In this document: positions 1 through 7,200 of the stretch, one piece after another | Layout: the number at the start of each line of letters is the position of its first letter | Position numbering within the stretch: the first letter of the stretch is position 1 | Assembly (NCBI GenBank): GCA_013141115.1 | Contig: JABFRP010000003.1 | Span: forward strand, 310,001-374,000 | From: Ferruginibacter sp. | GTDB taxonomy: Bacteria > Bacteroidota > Bacteroidia > Chitinophagales > Chitinophagaceae | Length of the DNA stretch: 64,000 nucleotides | Reading direction: 5' to 3' | The notes under the pieces: generated by a model | The model's database searches: none | What the model was told of the DNA's origin: nothing | What the model saw: the letters and a program-made list of their open reading frames with translations, nothing else | Translations under genes and position numbers: made by a program

Positions 1-552
1 TATCTGGTAGTTGAGAATGATATCATTTTTAATTTGGTGCTGCCAGCCATGCGGCAATGGATTTTTTAACCAGCGGTGAATATTGTATTGAAAATCGTAG
101 CCCAGCGCTGCTTTGCCCATTACACCAATGCTTAATGCAGTTGATACTTGTTGCTTACGTACCTCATCTACCTGAATTAAAAATGTTTTAAAAGAAATGT
201 TGGCGTTAAACGGCCTGTCGCCATACAAGATACTATCGCTGGCAATGCTGGTAGGCGTGTAGCCAAATAAATTAAATGTTAGCCCATACTGCGGCGTGGT
301 GGTAAAAGGCTTCAATAATAATTTTGCCAGAGGAATTTTTTTTATTGAAGGATGTACGTACTCAAAAGTTATTCCCTGTGTATAATATTCATCTGTTTTA
401 GTAAAATAATCATTATCGTAGTGAAAACGGAAATAACTGTTGCGGTTGATATTTCTAAAGGTGGAACTGTTATTGATTAGTTGTGCGTTTGTGGTGCAGG
501 CACAACAAATTAGTAGAATTGTAAGGACTATTTTTGAGAATGATTTTATCAC
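1..552 (-). CDS. LpxR-like (DUF2219) outer-membrane protein, 3' end outside window
   Basis: The reading frame is open from a GTG at 552 down to base 1 and continues beyond the window, so only the N-terminal 184 residues are visible. It starts with a signal peptide (MIKSFSKIVLTILLI, then a Cys/Ala-rich stretch ending NAQ). Next comes a motif typical of the LpxR/DUF2219 family: FHYDNDYFTKTDEYYTQGI, the acidic-aromatic stretch that opens the barrel in lipid A 3'-O-deacylases. Known family role: a 12-strand outer-membrane barrel that removes an acyl group from lipid A. Whether this one is catalytic cannot be told because the downstream active-site region is missing. No ATG exists upstream in frame, so GTG is chosen because it gives a complete signal peptide. 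Confidence 0.72.
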   Translation of the reverse strand, partial: MIKSFSKIVLTILLICCACTTNAQLINNSSTFRNINRNSYFRFHYDNDYFTKTDEYYTQGITFEYVHPSIKKIPLAKLLLKPFTTTPQYGLTFNLFGYTPTSIASDSILYGDRPFNANISFKTFLIQVDEVRKQQVSTALSIGVMGKAALGYDFQYNIHRWLKNPLPHGWQHQIKNDIILNYQI

Positions 553-624
553 GAAGAGATTTACGGATAAAGGGAGAGGGCGGATGTGGGGAACTGTTTT
601 ATGTAGAGGCGCAACTTTTTTGTG

Positions 625-1605
625 TCAAGCCAATTTTAGGTTTATAAATGTCAAATGTGCTTCTATGTTTTTGTATTTGTCTGTCGAGTGTTGTAATTTA
701 AAGCGAAATTCATTTGGAATATACTTTTCTCTTTTGTCAAAATTGAAGTGTTCCGTTAAATACTTTTCAGTTTCGTTAAGTATTGCAGTGAAGTCAGAGT
801 TGTAGCAAAACATAATAATCCCTGAATAATTGTTATGCCAACTTAAATATCCTTGCAATTGTGTGATTGCCTCTTCAAGTGTTTTAATACCACCCCAAAC
901 TTTGAGTTCAAAAATATGTTCATTTAGTCCATCCTTGGTTCTAACAAGTATGTCTGTTTTTCCTTTACAGTTTTTTGCTTCTGCATTTCCTCGCCCTCTA
1001 AAAGTCACGTTTAATGGCATAAGCATTCTGTCTCTAATATTCTCTTCTTTGAGGTCTTGAAACTGGTCTGGTCGTCTTTGCATATCTGCTGTCAAGAACT
1101 GCATCGACTTGATTAGCTTCTCAAACTGAAATTGGTCAATATTTTTTTTGCTTGAAATACTCTGTTTTTTTGCGGCGCCAAATTTTTCTTTTATCCATTC
1201 GTCAAAATTGCCTTCGCTTGCAAAAGCTGCAATATTTTTATTAGCACAAGCCTCTCTTAATTTATAAATCCCTGTCGGTCCATAACCACCATAATAATTT
1301 GCCCCACAATCGTGTGCGATAAACCACTCGTCAGCCAATTTAATTGCAACGTGAATAATGGCAGGTTCTTCATCAACATTACCATGAGAAAGAAATATTT
1401 TGTAAAAGTCGTTTGCTCGCTGTGAAAACCATTCTAATCCTTCTAGACAATTCCAAATTTCAGTCGGATCAACTACTTCATGGAATTCGTAATACAAAAT
1501 ATTTGTGTATTGTCCTCCATTTATGAGTTCAGCAAATCTGTATGAATTATTTGTTATGATTGATATGTCGTGGTATGTCGTCATAAGGTTGTTGCCAACA
1601 AACAT
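625..1605 (-). CDS. Unknown protein with PD-(D/E)XK nuclease-like domain
   Basis: 326 residues, no signal peptide or membrane segment. The N-terminal half (about 1-150) is not recognised. The C-terminal half carries the spacing of a PD-(D/E)XK phosphodiesterase fold: an acidic helix EENIRDRMLMPL (188-199), GKTDILV with Asp218, FELKVW with Glu233 and Lys235, and a helix with Gln249 followed by GYL. This arrangement is known from restriction-type and Holliday-junction-type nucleases and from uncharacterised defence proteins. The ATG at 1605 lies at the edge of a 101-bp repeat also found upstream of the next gene; an alternative ATG at 1584 (MTTYHDIS) would give 319 residues. The gene is one of two that look like exchangeable cassettes. 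Nuclease function is inferred from the motif only. Confidence 0.6.
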   Translation of the reverse strand: MFVGNNLMTTYHDISIITNNSYRFAELINGGQYTNILYYEFHEVVDPTEIWNCLEGLEWFSQRANDFYKIFLSHGNVDEEPAIIHVAIKLADEWFIAHDCGANYYGGYGPTGIYKLREACANKNIAAFASEGNFDEWIKEKFGAAKKQSISSKKNIDQFQFEKLIKSMQFLTADMQRRPDQFQDLKEENIRDRMLMPLNVTFRGRGNAEAKNCKGKTDILVRTKDGLNEHIFELKVWGGIKTLEEAITQLQGYLSWHNNYSGIIMFCYNSDFTAILNETEKYLTEHFNFDKREKYIPNEFRFKLQHSTDKYKNIEAHLTFINLKLA

Positions 1606-1701
1606 ATGTATTTCCGCTGAAATACGCTACTTTTTTGCATAAAACAATATTTACATGTATAGCGTTAAACAAAGCCTCATAAAAAAGCGTCACTGATATT
1701 G
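1601..1701 (-). repeat. 101-bp direct repeat, copy A, upstream of the PD-(D/E)XK gene
   Basis: About 90% identical to 2936-3036 and of exactly the same length. On the minus strand it ends right at the start codon of the gene at 625-1605. It can fold: ACGCTA pairs with TAGCGT, and GTATTTC pairs with GAAATAC just before the ATG. Copy B keeps both helices with changed bases. Confidence 0.85.
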
Positions 1702-1894
1702 GCCTCGGTTCGTGTCTTACGAAACGTTCGCTACAATCTTCGCTATTATTTTCGCTTGGTTTTTTATTGGGATCGATTATTTTATTTTACCCAAATCAAA
1801 TGTGCTGTGTTAAGAACTGGTTGTTTTTATTGACTGTCTATTATTGCAGAACTTGAGGATTGTGGCGAACGTTTCGTGAGACACGAACCGAGGC
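1702..1894. repeat. 30-bp inverted repeat with inner palindrome (arms 1702-1731 and 1865-1894)
   Basis: The two arms match over 30 bp with a single G/T-type mismatch, separated by 133 bp of AT-rich sequence. Each arm also contains its own palindrome, TTCGTG-TCT/TTA-CACGAA type. The same inner palindrome recurs at 43347-43365. The element fills the space between two minus-strand genes (1606-1924), where no gene is seen. Confidence 0.8.
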
Positions 1895-1924
1895 GGCGAA
1901 TCCCTTCGTGTTGTGTGCCGTTTA

Positions 1925-2902
1925 TCATAAGCAGGCTATCTTAGGATTTAAAAAATATTCTAGTCTTGCCAATCCTAAAACAATTGATTGAGAAAGCGGA
2001 TGGTGTCTGAATTCAATTGTGTTATTGCTGTCGTCCATATTTATCAAAAAGGCTAATTGAAATGCTAAAAGTCCAATAATGCCGTATCCGTTATTTGTAT
2101 ATCTAAGTATTTCGTCTAAAGAAATATTATTACCGCCGTAAGGCATTCCAAATTCTATTAAATAAGTTGATGTCACTAATGAAATTGTTATACCAAAATT
2201 CTTTAACCATGATTGAAGGATTTTTGGTGCAATTGGATACCTACTTTTTCTTGTCAAAATTATATCTGAATTTTCAAGGCTAATCTCAATTTTGTTTTTT
2301 ATGTCGTCCATACTTACCAACTGCATTGTTCCATTTTTTGCAAGTTGCTCAAGTATATCTTTTTTAACAGTAGAGTTTTTGGGTATATATTTTGTCGGTA
2401 TGCCGAATGGCAGAATTCCTGAGTCCCATTTTATATTACTTCTAATAAAACTTCCTTTTAGGGTCGGGAAATCCAAAACCCACAATTTGAATTCTTCCAA
2501 AGTTTTTTTACATGATTGAGCATTGATTTTTATTATTGTGTCAACGCTATTAATTAATACACAATTATTAAAGTTGATAAGCCATTGCTGATACAAATAT
2601 TCAGACGAGTGATATAAAGGCTTAAACTCTTTGCTATTGATAGCATTCTCAAGTACTTTTTCAATTCCCTTTCTTGTCGGAGTTAGATTAGGGAATATTT
2701 GAGAATAAAGTTGAGTTGGTGAAACGTTCGCTTTAGTTATGCTCGAAATTGTCTGAACAATATTGTAAAATTTCTGCTCTACAAATAATTCGCCTTTGTC
2801 AAGTAAAATTTTGTTGATGAGACTGATTTCTACTTGTCTAGCATCCATTAGTTTATTGTCGACACTTTGATGATTAATATTGTCTAGTTGATTTTCCTGC
2901 AT
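1925..2902 (-). CDS. Hypothetical protein, cassette-like gene
   Basis: 325 residues from the ATG at 2902 (MQENQLDNINHQ). A longer frame begins at 3007, but its first 35 residues are the translated 101-bp repeat, so the shorter start is preferred. No signal peptide, no clear membrane segment and no motif I recognise; it is rich in Ile, Asn and Lys. A C-terminal stretch (about 265-300) is glycine-containing and hydrophobic (NNGYGIIGLLAFQLAF). The gene sits between 101-bp repeat B and a 30-bp inverted repeat, in the same orientation and context as its neighbour at 625. It does not look like a housekeeping gene. Role unknown. Confidence 0.6.
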   Translation of the reverse strand: MQENQLDNINHQSVDNKLMDARQVEISLINKILLDKGELFVEQKFYNIVQTISSITKANVSPTQLYSQIFPNLTPTRKGIEKVLENAINSKEFKPLYHSSEYLYQQWLINFNNCVLINSVDTIIKINAQSCKKTLEEFKLWVLDFPTLKGSFIRSNIKWDSGILPFGIPTKYIPKNSTVKKDILEQLAKNGTMQLVSMDDIKNKIEISLENSDIILTRKSRYPIAPKILQSWLKNFGITISLVTSTYLIEFGMPYGGNNISLDEILRYTNNGYGIIGLLAFQLAFLINMDDSNNTIEFRHHPLSQSIVLGLARLEYFLNPKIACL

Positions 2903-2935
2903 GGGCAAAGTTTGAAGCCTCGTCAAATGGCACAC

Positions 2936-3036
2936 AACATATGTATTTCCGCTAAAATACACTACTCTTTTGCATAAAACAATATTTACATGTACAGTGT
3001 TAAACAATTCTCATAAAAAAAGCGCCACTGATATTG
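2936..3036 (-). repeat. 101-bp direct repeat, copy B
   Basis: Second copy of the repeat at 1601-1701, in the same orientation and upstream of the gene at 1925-2902. Differences include paired ones: ACGCT/AGCGT in copy A becomes ACACT/AGTGT here, and GTATTTC/GAAATAC becomes GTATTTT/GGAAATAC, so potential helices are kept. The sequence GTTTAAC (minus strand) is conserved in both copies. Confidence 0.85.
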
Positions 3037-3100
3037 AGTAACGCAAATACAACTTTAATTAATGAAATACTTTTCTCATTAAATCAGTTTGTAACAATAA

Positions 3101-3133
3101 CAAAAAACCCCATCAACTCTTCAGCCAATGGGA
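3101..3133 (-). terminator. Probable terminator of accD
   Basis: On the minus strand, CCCAT pairs with ATGGG around a 16-base loop and is followed directly by GTTTTTTG. It begins about 24 bp after the accD stop. The stem is short, so this is moderate evidence. Confidence 0.5.
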
Positions 3134-3156
3134 TCAAAAATATGTTCAAAAAAGAA

Positions 3157-4074
3157 TCAACTCTTAAACAATACCAACAACGTACTCAACTTTTCCTTCA
3201 ATTCTTTTCTTGGGATAATAAAATCTAAAAAGCCATGCTCCAGTAAAAATTCGCTACGCTGAAAACCTTCGGGCAGATCTCTTTTAATAGTTTCTTTAAT
3301 TACTCTTGGGCCGGCAAAACCAATAAGGGCACCGGGTTCGCCACAAATAATATCGCCCAGCATAGCAAAGGAAGCAGTGGTGCCACCAAATGTAGGGTCG
3401 GTACAAAGCGAAATATAAGGCACTTGTGCATCGCTTAATTGTGATAGTTTACCGGAAGTTTTAGCCAGTTGCATTAAAGAGAAGGCGCTCTCCATCATTC
3501 TTGCACCACCACTTTTATTAATGATCATAAAAGGAATGTGGTGTTGGATACAATAATCGCAGGCCCGGCTTATTTTTTCTCCCATTACACTACCCAGGCT
3601 ACCGCCAATAAATTCAAAATCCATACAGGCCACCACAAAATCGTGACTATTTACTTTACCATGTGCCACTGTAATAGAATCATGAATATCTGTTTTGGCA
3701 TAGGTTTCTTCCAGGCGTTTGTGGTATGGCTTTAAATCGGTAAAGCCCAGCTGATCTTTCGATCTAATGTTGGCAAACAATTCATTATAGATGTTCTCAT
3801 CAAAAATGATCTCAAAATATTCTTCGCTGCCAATACGGTGATGATGTTCGCATTGTGGACAAACAAATCTGTTCTCTCTTAATTCCGATACGGTGCAGGT
3901 GTATTTGCAGCTGGGGCATTTGCTCCACAAACCTTCGGGGGCATCTTTTTTATCTTTGGTAGATGTAAGGATACCTTTTTTTATACGTTTAAACCAACCG
4001 GATTTTGTCTCTTCCGAATCACCTTCTTCGCCGGTTAAATTCAATTCAAAATCTTCTTCTTTCTTCTGGCTCAT
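3157..4074 (-). CDS. accD: Acetyl-CoA carboxylase carboxyltransferase subunit beta
   Basis: AccD forms the carboxyltransferase of acetyl-CoA carboxylase with AccA, transferring CO2 from carboxy-biotin to acetyl-CoA to give malonyl-CoA for fatty acid synthesis in the cytosol. The 305-residue protein has the family's four-cysteine zinc ribbon (CPSC at 53-56, CPQC at 72-75) followed by the crotonase-fold domain. Typical segments are GGSLGSVMGEK, the SGGARM oxyanion motif, and DPTFGGTTASFAMLGD. The first 45 residues are an acidic/basic extension found in Bacteroidetes homologues. Length is normal and the frame is intact. It is followed by fbaA upstream on the same strand, separated by a hairpin, so the two are probably not strictly one transcript. 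Confidence 0.96.
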   Translation of the reverse strand: MSQKKEEDFELNLTGEEGDSEETKSGWFKRIKKGILTSTKDKKDAPEGLWSKCPSCKYTCTVSELRENRFVCPQCEHHHRIGSEEYFEIIFDENIYNELFANIRSKDQLGFTDLKPYHKRLEETYAKTDIHDSITVAHGKVNSHDFVVACMDFEFIGGSLGSVMGEKISRACDYCIQHHIPFMIINKSGGARMMESAFSLMQLAKTSGKLSQLSDAQVPYISLCTDPTFGGTTASFAMLGDIICGEPGALIGFAGPRVIKETIKRDLPEGFQRSEFLLEHGFLDFIIPRKELKEKLSTLLVLFKS

Positions 4075-4116
4075 GCTTGTTATTATTTTGAGTGTAGAAG
4101 TAATATTGGTTTAGAT

Positions 4117-4186
4117 GTTTAGGGGTTTAGATGTTTAGTTAGCAGGAGTATTTCTTGCTAAACCCTAAACTTCTAAACCCCTAAAC
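4117..4186. repeat. Long imperfect hairpin between fbaA and accD
   Basis: Left arm 4117-4146 and right arm 4154-4186 are complementary over about 30 bp with a few gaps; both are built from repeats of TTTAG and AACCC-like units. There is no long U-run, so it may be a dispersed palindromic repeat or an mRNA-stability hairpin rather than a classical terminator. Confidence 0.55.
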
Positions 4187-4189
4187 TAT

Positions 4190-5257
4190 TTATGCATTTC
4201 TATTAATACAATTCAAATCTTCAAATGCCACTTCTAATCTTTTAATAAAAGTTTCTTCTCCTTTACGTAACCAAACTCTTGGATCGTAGTGTTTTTTATT
4301 TGGAGAATCTGGTCCATCAGGATTACCTAGCTGGCCTTGCAAATAAGCTTCATTCTTTTTATAATTGTTTAAGACACCTTCCCAAAAGGCCCATTGCATA
4401 TCAGTATCAATATTCATTTTAATAGCACCATAACCAATAGCTTCTCTTATTTGATGTTGAGGAGAGCCGCTACCACCGTGGAATACAAAGTAAACAGGTT
4501 TTGGTCCTGTCTTTAATTCTTTTTCGATATACACCTGGCTGTTGTGTAAAATGATGGGTGTTAACTGTACGTTACCAGATTTGTAAACACCATGTACATT
4601 ACCAAATGCAGCTGCAACAGTAAATAGTTTACCTACTTTGCTTAATTCGGTATAAGAATAAGCAACGTGTGCAGGTTGAGTATATAATTTGTCGTTATCA
4701 ACATCGCTATTGTCCACACCATCTTCTTCGCCACCTGTTACACCCAGTTCAATTTCAATACTCATGCCTAATGGCGCCATGCGTTTGTAAAATTCAACAG
4801 AAGTAGCAATATTTTCTTCAATAGTTTCTTCAGATAGATCTAACATGTGTGAGCTGAAAAGCGGCTGACCTTTTTCTTTATAAAATTGTTCGCCGGCATC
4901 AATTAATCCGCTGATCCATGGTAACCATTTTTTTGATGCATGATCGGTATGTAACACCACTGGTACACCGTAATATTTTGCTACATTATGAATATGCAAT
5001 GCGCCGGAAATACCTCCGGCAATATTGGCTTGTAATTTATCGTTAGGCATTCCTTTGCCGGCCATAAATTGTGCGCCGCCATTAGAAAATTGTATAATAA
5101 CCGGGGAATTAACTTTTGCTGCTGTTTCTAAAACTGCATTGATGGAGTTGGTGCCAATAACATTAACAGCTGGTAATGCAAACTGGTTGTCTTTTGCATC
5201 ATTGTATAATGCTTCTAACTCTGCGCCAAATAAAACGCCTGCTCTGTATTTGCTCAT
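4190..5257 (-). CDS. fbaA: Class II fructose-bisphosphate aldolase
   Basis: Cleaves fructose 1,6-bisphosphate to glyceraldehyde 3-phosphate and dihydroxyacetone phosphate in glycolysis, and runs the reverse step in gluconeogenesis; zinc dependent and cytosolic. At 355 residues it matches the long class IIA (E. coli FbaA) type rather than the short class IIB. Visible motifs are the VVLHTDHA zinc/catalytic site (Asp105, His106), SSHMLDLSEE, the glutamate-rich IEIELGVTGGEEDGV and the phosphate-binding FHGGSGS. The start MSKYRAGVLFGAE agrees with the family. A TACATTTG box lies 18 bp upstream. Confidence 0.97.
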   Translation of the reverse strand: MSKYRAGVLFGAELEALYNDAKDNQFALPAVNVIGTNSINAVLETAAKVNSPVIIQFSNGGAQFMAGKGMPNDKLQANIAGGISGALHIHNVAKYYGVPVVLHTDHASKKWLPWISGLIDAGEQFYKEKGQPLFSSHMLDLSEETIEENIATSVEFYKRMAPLGMSIEIELGVTGGEEDGVDNSDVDNDKLYTQPAHVAYSYTELSKVGKLFTVAAAFGNVHGVYKSGNVQLTPIILHNSQVYIEKELKTGPKPVYFVFHGGSGSPQHQIREAIGYGAIKMNIDTDMQWAFWEGVLNNYKKNEAYLQGQLGNPDGPDSPNKKHYDPRVWLRKGEETFIKRLEVAFEDLNCINRNA

Positions 5258-5274
5258 AACTAAATTGTTTTTTG

Positions 5275-5282
5275 CAAATGTA
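5275..5282 (-). promoter_or_regulatory. Promoter -7 box for fbaA
   Basis: TACATTTG on the minus strand matches the Bacteroidetes TAnnTTTG consensus exactly. No clear -33 TTTG is seen upstream. Confidence 0.55.
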
Positions 5283-5320
5283 AGAAACTACAGTCATTTA
5301 TTGCAACAGTATGATTATAC

Positions 5321-6097
5321 TCATTGTTGACCAATTTGGGCAACTAAATTGTTTAAATAAGCAGGCATATACAACATACGGCTGCCATACCAGCTAAACA
5401 TTTCTCCATCCACTAAAATAACTTTAGCATCGGGTAATTGCTGTTGCAATTCATCTATATGTTTTTGCTTAAAAGGGTAGGGTTCCGATGATAATAATAC
5501 CAGCTGGCAGTTTTCTGCCTTTAATTGTTCAATGGTTATTTCCGGATATCTTTTGGTGTGGGCAAAAATGTTTTGCAAACCGCATGTTTGTAAAATATCG
5601 TTGATGAATGTATCGCCACCAATACTCATATAAGGTTTGTTCCAAATTAAGTAAGCTGCTTTTATATTGGTTTCAGGCAAAGTGATTGCTGAAAATCCAT
5701 TTATAATTTTTTTGATCAGTTCATTTGCTGTTTTTTTCTTTCCGGTTAATTGCCCAATCTGTTGTATCATTTGCAATGCCTCTGCAATACTGTTTACATC
5801 TGTAACCAGCACATTAAAATCGTTTGCCAGTTCTTCCACTTGCTCCTTTCCATTTTCTTCTTTATTGGCGATTATTAAATCGGGCTGCAGTTTTTTTATG
5901 GCAGGTATATTGATAGTTTTTGTGCCACCAATTCTTTGTTTACTTCTAAACCATTCTTTGGGGTGAATACAAAATCTTGTTATGGCTGCCGTTTCTTCTT
6001 CTAAACCCAGGTAATGCAATAGTTCTGTTTGCGATGGCACCAACGATACAATGCGTTTGGGAATATCTTTCAGGAGATATGATGGTTGCAAAATCAT
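5321..6097 (-). CDS. BtuF-like helical-backbone substrate-binding protein
   Basis: 258 residues of the periplasmic-binding-protein type 2 (cobalamin/Fe-siderophore) fold. It begins with the family pattern KRIVSLVPSQTELLHYLGLE and contains IGGTKTINIPAIKKLQPDLIIANKEEN and the C-lobe segment with ELAQLKAEN-like spacing. Family members capture vitamin B12 or metal chelates for an ABC importer. There is no signal peptide or lipobox, so as written the protein would stay in the cytosol; this soluble form is common in Bacteroidetes and its ligand is unknown. No permease or ATPase genes lie nearby. It is transcribed in the same direction as fbaA, 63 bp away. Confidence 0.8.
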   Translation of the reverse strand: MILQPSYLLKDIPKRIVSLVPSQTELLHYLGLEEETAAITRFCIHPKEWFRSKQRIGGTKTINIPAIKKLQPDLIIANKEENGKEQVEELANDFNVLVTDVNSIAEALQMIQQIGQLTGKKKTANELIKKIINGFSAITLPETNIKAAYLIWNKPYMSIGGDTFINDILQTCGLQNIFAHTKRYPEITIEQLKAENCQLVLLSSEPYPFKQKHIDELQQQLPDAKVILVDGEMFSWYGSRMLYMPAYLNNLVAQIGQQ

Positions 6098-6139
6098 GCT
6101 GTAAAATTATACCGGCAAGATAACTGACATAAATAAAAA

Positions 6140-6169
6140 ACTCCCATAATTATTTAAAATTATGGGAGT
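6140..6169 (-). terminator. Strong intrinsic terminator, unit 1
   Basis: Perfect 12-bp stem, ACTCCCATAATT with AATTATGGGAGT, followed on the minus strand by TTTTTTATTTATG. On the plus strand it is also followed by a T-rich run, so it may act in both directions. Confidence 0.8.
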
Positions 6170-6302
6170 AAATTTTTTTGAGAACCAACCAAGCACTGGT
6201 CGGTTTTTAACAGGATTGTTTGGATTTTTTTTGAGTTATTCCTGATTTAAAAGAACAACTTTAAATAATGTAATCCGGTTTCAGTGGTCTTTTCATTTAA
6301 GC

Positions 6303-6525
6303 CATCATCGCTTTTAAAGGCATAGGCTTAGGATATTGGTTTACTTTGGTCTTTGTCGCCATCATCGCTTTTGAGGGCATAGGCATTGGATATTGGTTTT
6401 CTTTCGGTCTTTCTCGTCATCATCGCTTTTTACAGCATAGACATTGGATATTGGTTTCTTTTGGTCTTTGTTGCCATCATCGCTTTTAAAGGCATAGGCA
6501 TTGGATATTGGTGTACTTGTTTTCT
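6303..6525 (-). repeat. Four tandem ~57-bp repeats, unit 1
   Basis: Copies of a block holding CATCATCGCTTTT (plus strand) start at 6303, 6360, 6418 and 6475, giving periods of 57, 58 and 57 bp. One copy changes GCC/GGC to GTC/GAC at both ends of its stem, a compensatory pair. Read as protein on the minus strand, part gives a 19-residue repeat with SDDG, but the 58-bp period breaks the frame. Confidence 0.8.
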
Positions 6526-6709
6526 TTGGATATTTTGGTTTTCTATAGGTTAGATATTGTTATTCTTTATTGGTTTTAAAAAAATTAGAAGTTGATCGAT
6601 ATTGGATTGTTTTTCAGGTTTTTCACAAACATTGGATTGATTTCTTTTGGCTTCTTCAGGATTTTTGGATAATGATTGATATTTAATTCCTATCAATCAA
6701 CTTCTGACA

Positions 6710-6740
6710 CAAAGATGCGATGTTAAAAGATTGTGAACAA
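6710..6740 (-). promoter_or_regulatory. Promoter of RNA unit 1
   Basis: Minus strand TTG (6740-6738), 20 bp, then CATCTTTG (6717-6710), close to TTTG-N19/20-TAnnTTTG. The same arrangement is conserved in unit 2. It overlaps a GAGC/GCTC hairpin with a T-run on the plus strand. Confidence 0.55.
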
Positions 6741-6760
6741 GAGCGTTATTGCTCTTTTTT
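6739..6760 (+). terminator. Small hairpin with T-run at unit 1 boundary
   Basis: AAGAGC pairs with GCTCTT and is followed by TTTTTT on the plus strand. Conserved in unit 2 at 7447-7468. Could end plus-strand transcription or insulate the promoter. Confidence 0.5.
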
Positions 6761-6882
6761 ACAGTTACTGTATTTACGGGTGGGGTAGTAGATATTCAAT
6801 GCATTAGTTGGGATTACTACGACTTTTGTGTACGTAGTTTTACGATTTTGTAATGAAAAGCAATTGATTACATAAATAAAAA

Positions 6883-6912
6883 ACTCCCATAATTATTTAA
6901 AATTATGGGAGT
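6883..6912 (-). terminator. Strong intrinsic terminator, unit 2
   Basis: Identical stem to 6140-6169, followed on the minus strand by TTTTTTATTTATG. Confidence 0.8.
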
Positions 6913-7045
6913 AAGTTTTTTGAGAACCAACCAAGCACTAGTCGGTTTTTTAACAGGATTCATTTGGATCTGCTTCTAAAGACGCTCTTTAAGCAGAACA
7001 CTTTAAATAATTTAATCCGGTTTCAGTGGTCTTTTTCATTTAAGC

Positions 7046-7200
7046 CATCATCGCTTTTAAGGGCATAGGCTTAGGATATTGGGTTACTTCGGTTTTTGTC
7101 ATCATCGCTTTTTACAGCATAGACATTGGATATTGGTTTTCTTCGGTCTTTCTAGCCATCATCGCTTTTAAAGGCATAGGCTTGGGATAATTGGTATTGG
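7046..7200 (-). repeat. Three tandem ~57-bp repeats, unit 2
   Basis: Blocks start at 7046, 7100 and 7157 (periods 54 and 57 bp). The middle copy has the GTC/GAC variant of the terminal stem, the outer copies GCC/GGC. Confidence 0.75.

Larger units (their letters stand above)
6140..6706 (-). ncRNA. Putative structured RNA, unit 1
   Basis: Predicted minus-strand transcript of about 565 nt, from just downstream of the promoter at 6710-6740 to the hairpin at 6140-6169. The 5' end can form a 15-bp helix between 6691-6705 and 6587-6601, followed by seven U. It can alternatively form a 9-bp local hairpin at 6673-6699, so the two are mutually exclusive. Four 57-bp repeats follow, each with a small G-Y-C/G-R-C stem. 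Reading frames across it are short and carry stops. No known RNA family is recognised. Confidence 0.5.
6127..6780 (-). repeat. Large duplicated intergenic unit, copy 1
   Basis: 654-bp copy of a unit found again at 6870-7488. Both ends are nearly identical between copies; the middle differs by one 57-bp repeat and by small insertions. It contains a terminator hairpin, short tandem repeats, a U-run-flanked helix and a promoter, all oriented on the minus strand. No convincing protein gene is present. Confidence 0.88.

Noticed and set aside
1601-3036. Insertion sequence with direct repeats as ends
   Set aside because: The gene between the repeats shows no transposase motif, and the repeats are direct rather than terminal inverted.
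3034-3228. 64-codon plus-strand frame between the cassette region and accD
   Set aside because: Spans the accD terminator and the antisense of its 3' end; no independent evidence.
5321-6097. Cobalamin riboswitch upstream of the BtuF-like gene
   Set aside because: The short upstream stretch (6098-6126) is too small for a B12 box and its core; none of the conserved elements are seen.
6303-6525. Possible CRISPR array
   Set aside because: Blocks are repeated over nearly their whole 57-bp length, without unique spacers of constant size, and no cas gene is in the window.
6303-6525. Small proteins such as MPMPLKAMMA-type peptides in the 57-bp repeats
   Set aside because: The frames are 24-29 codons, differ between copies, and end at different stops; conservation is better explained at the RNA level.
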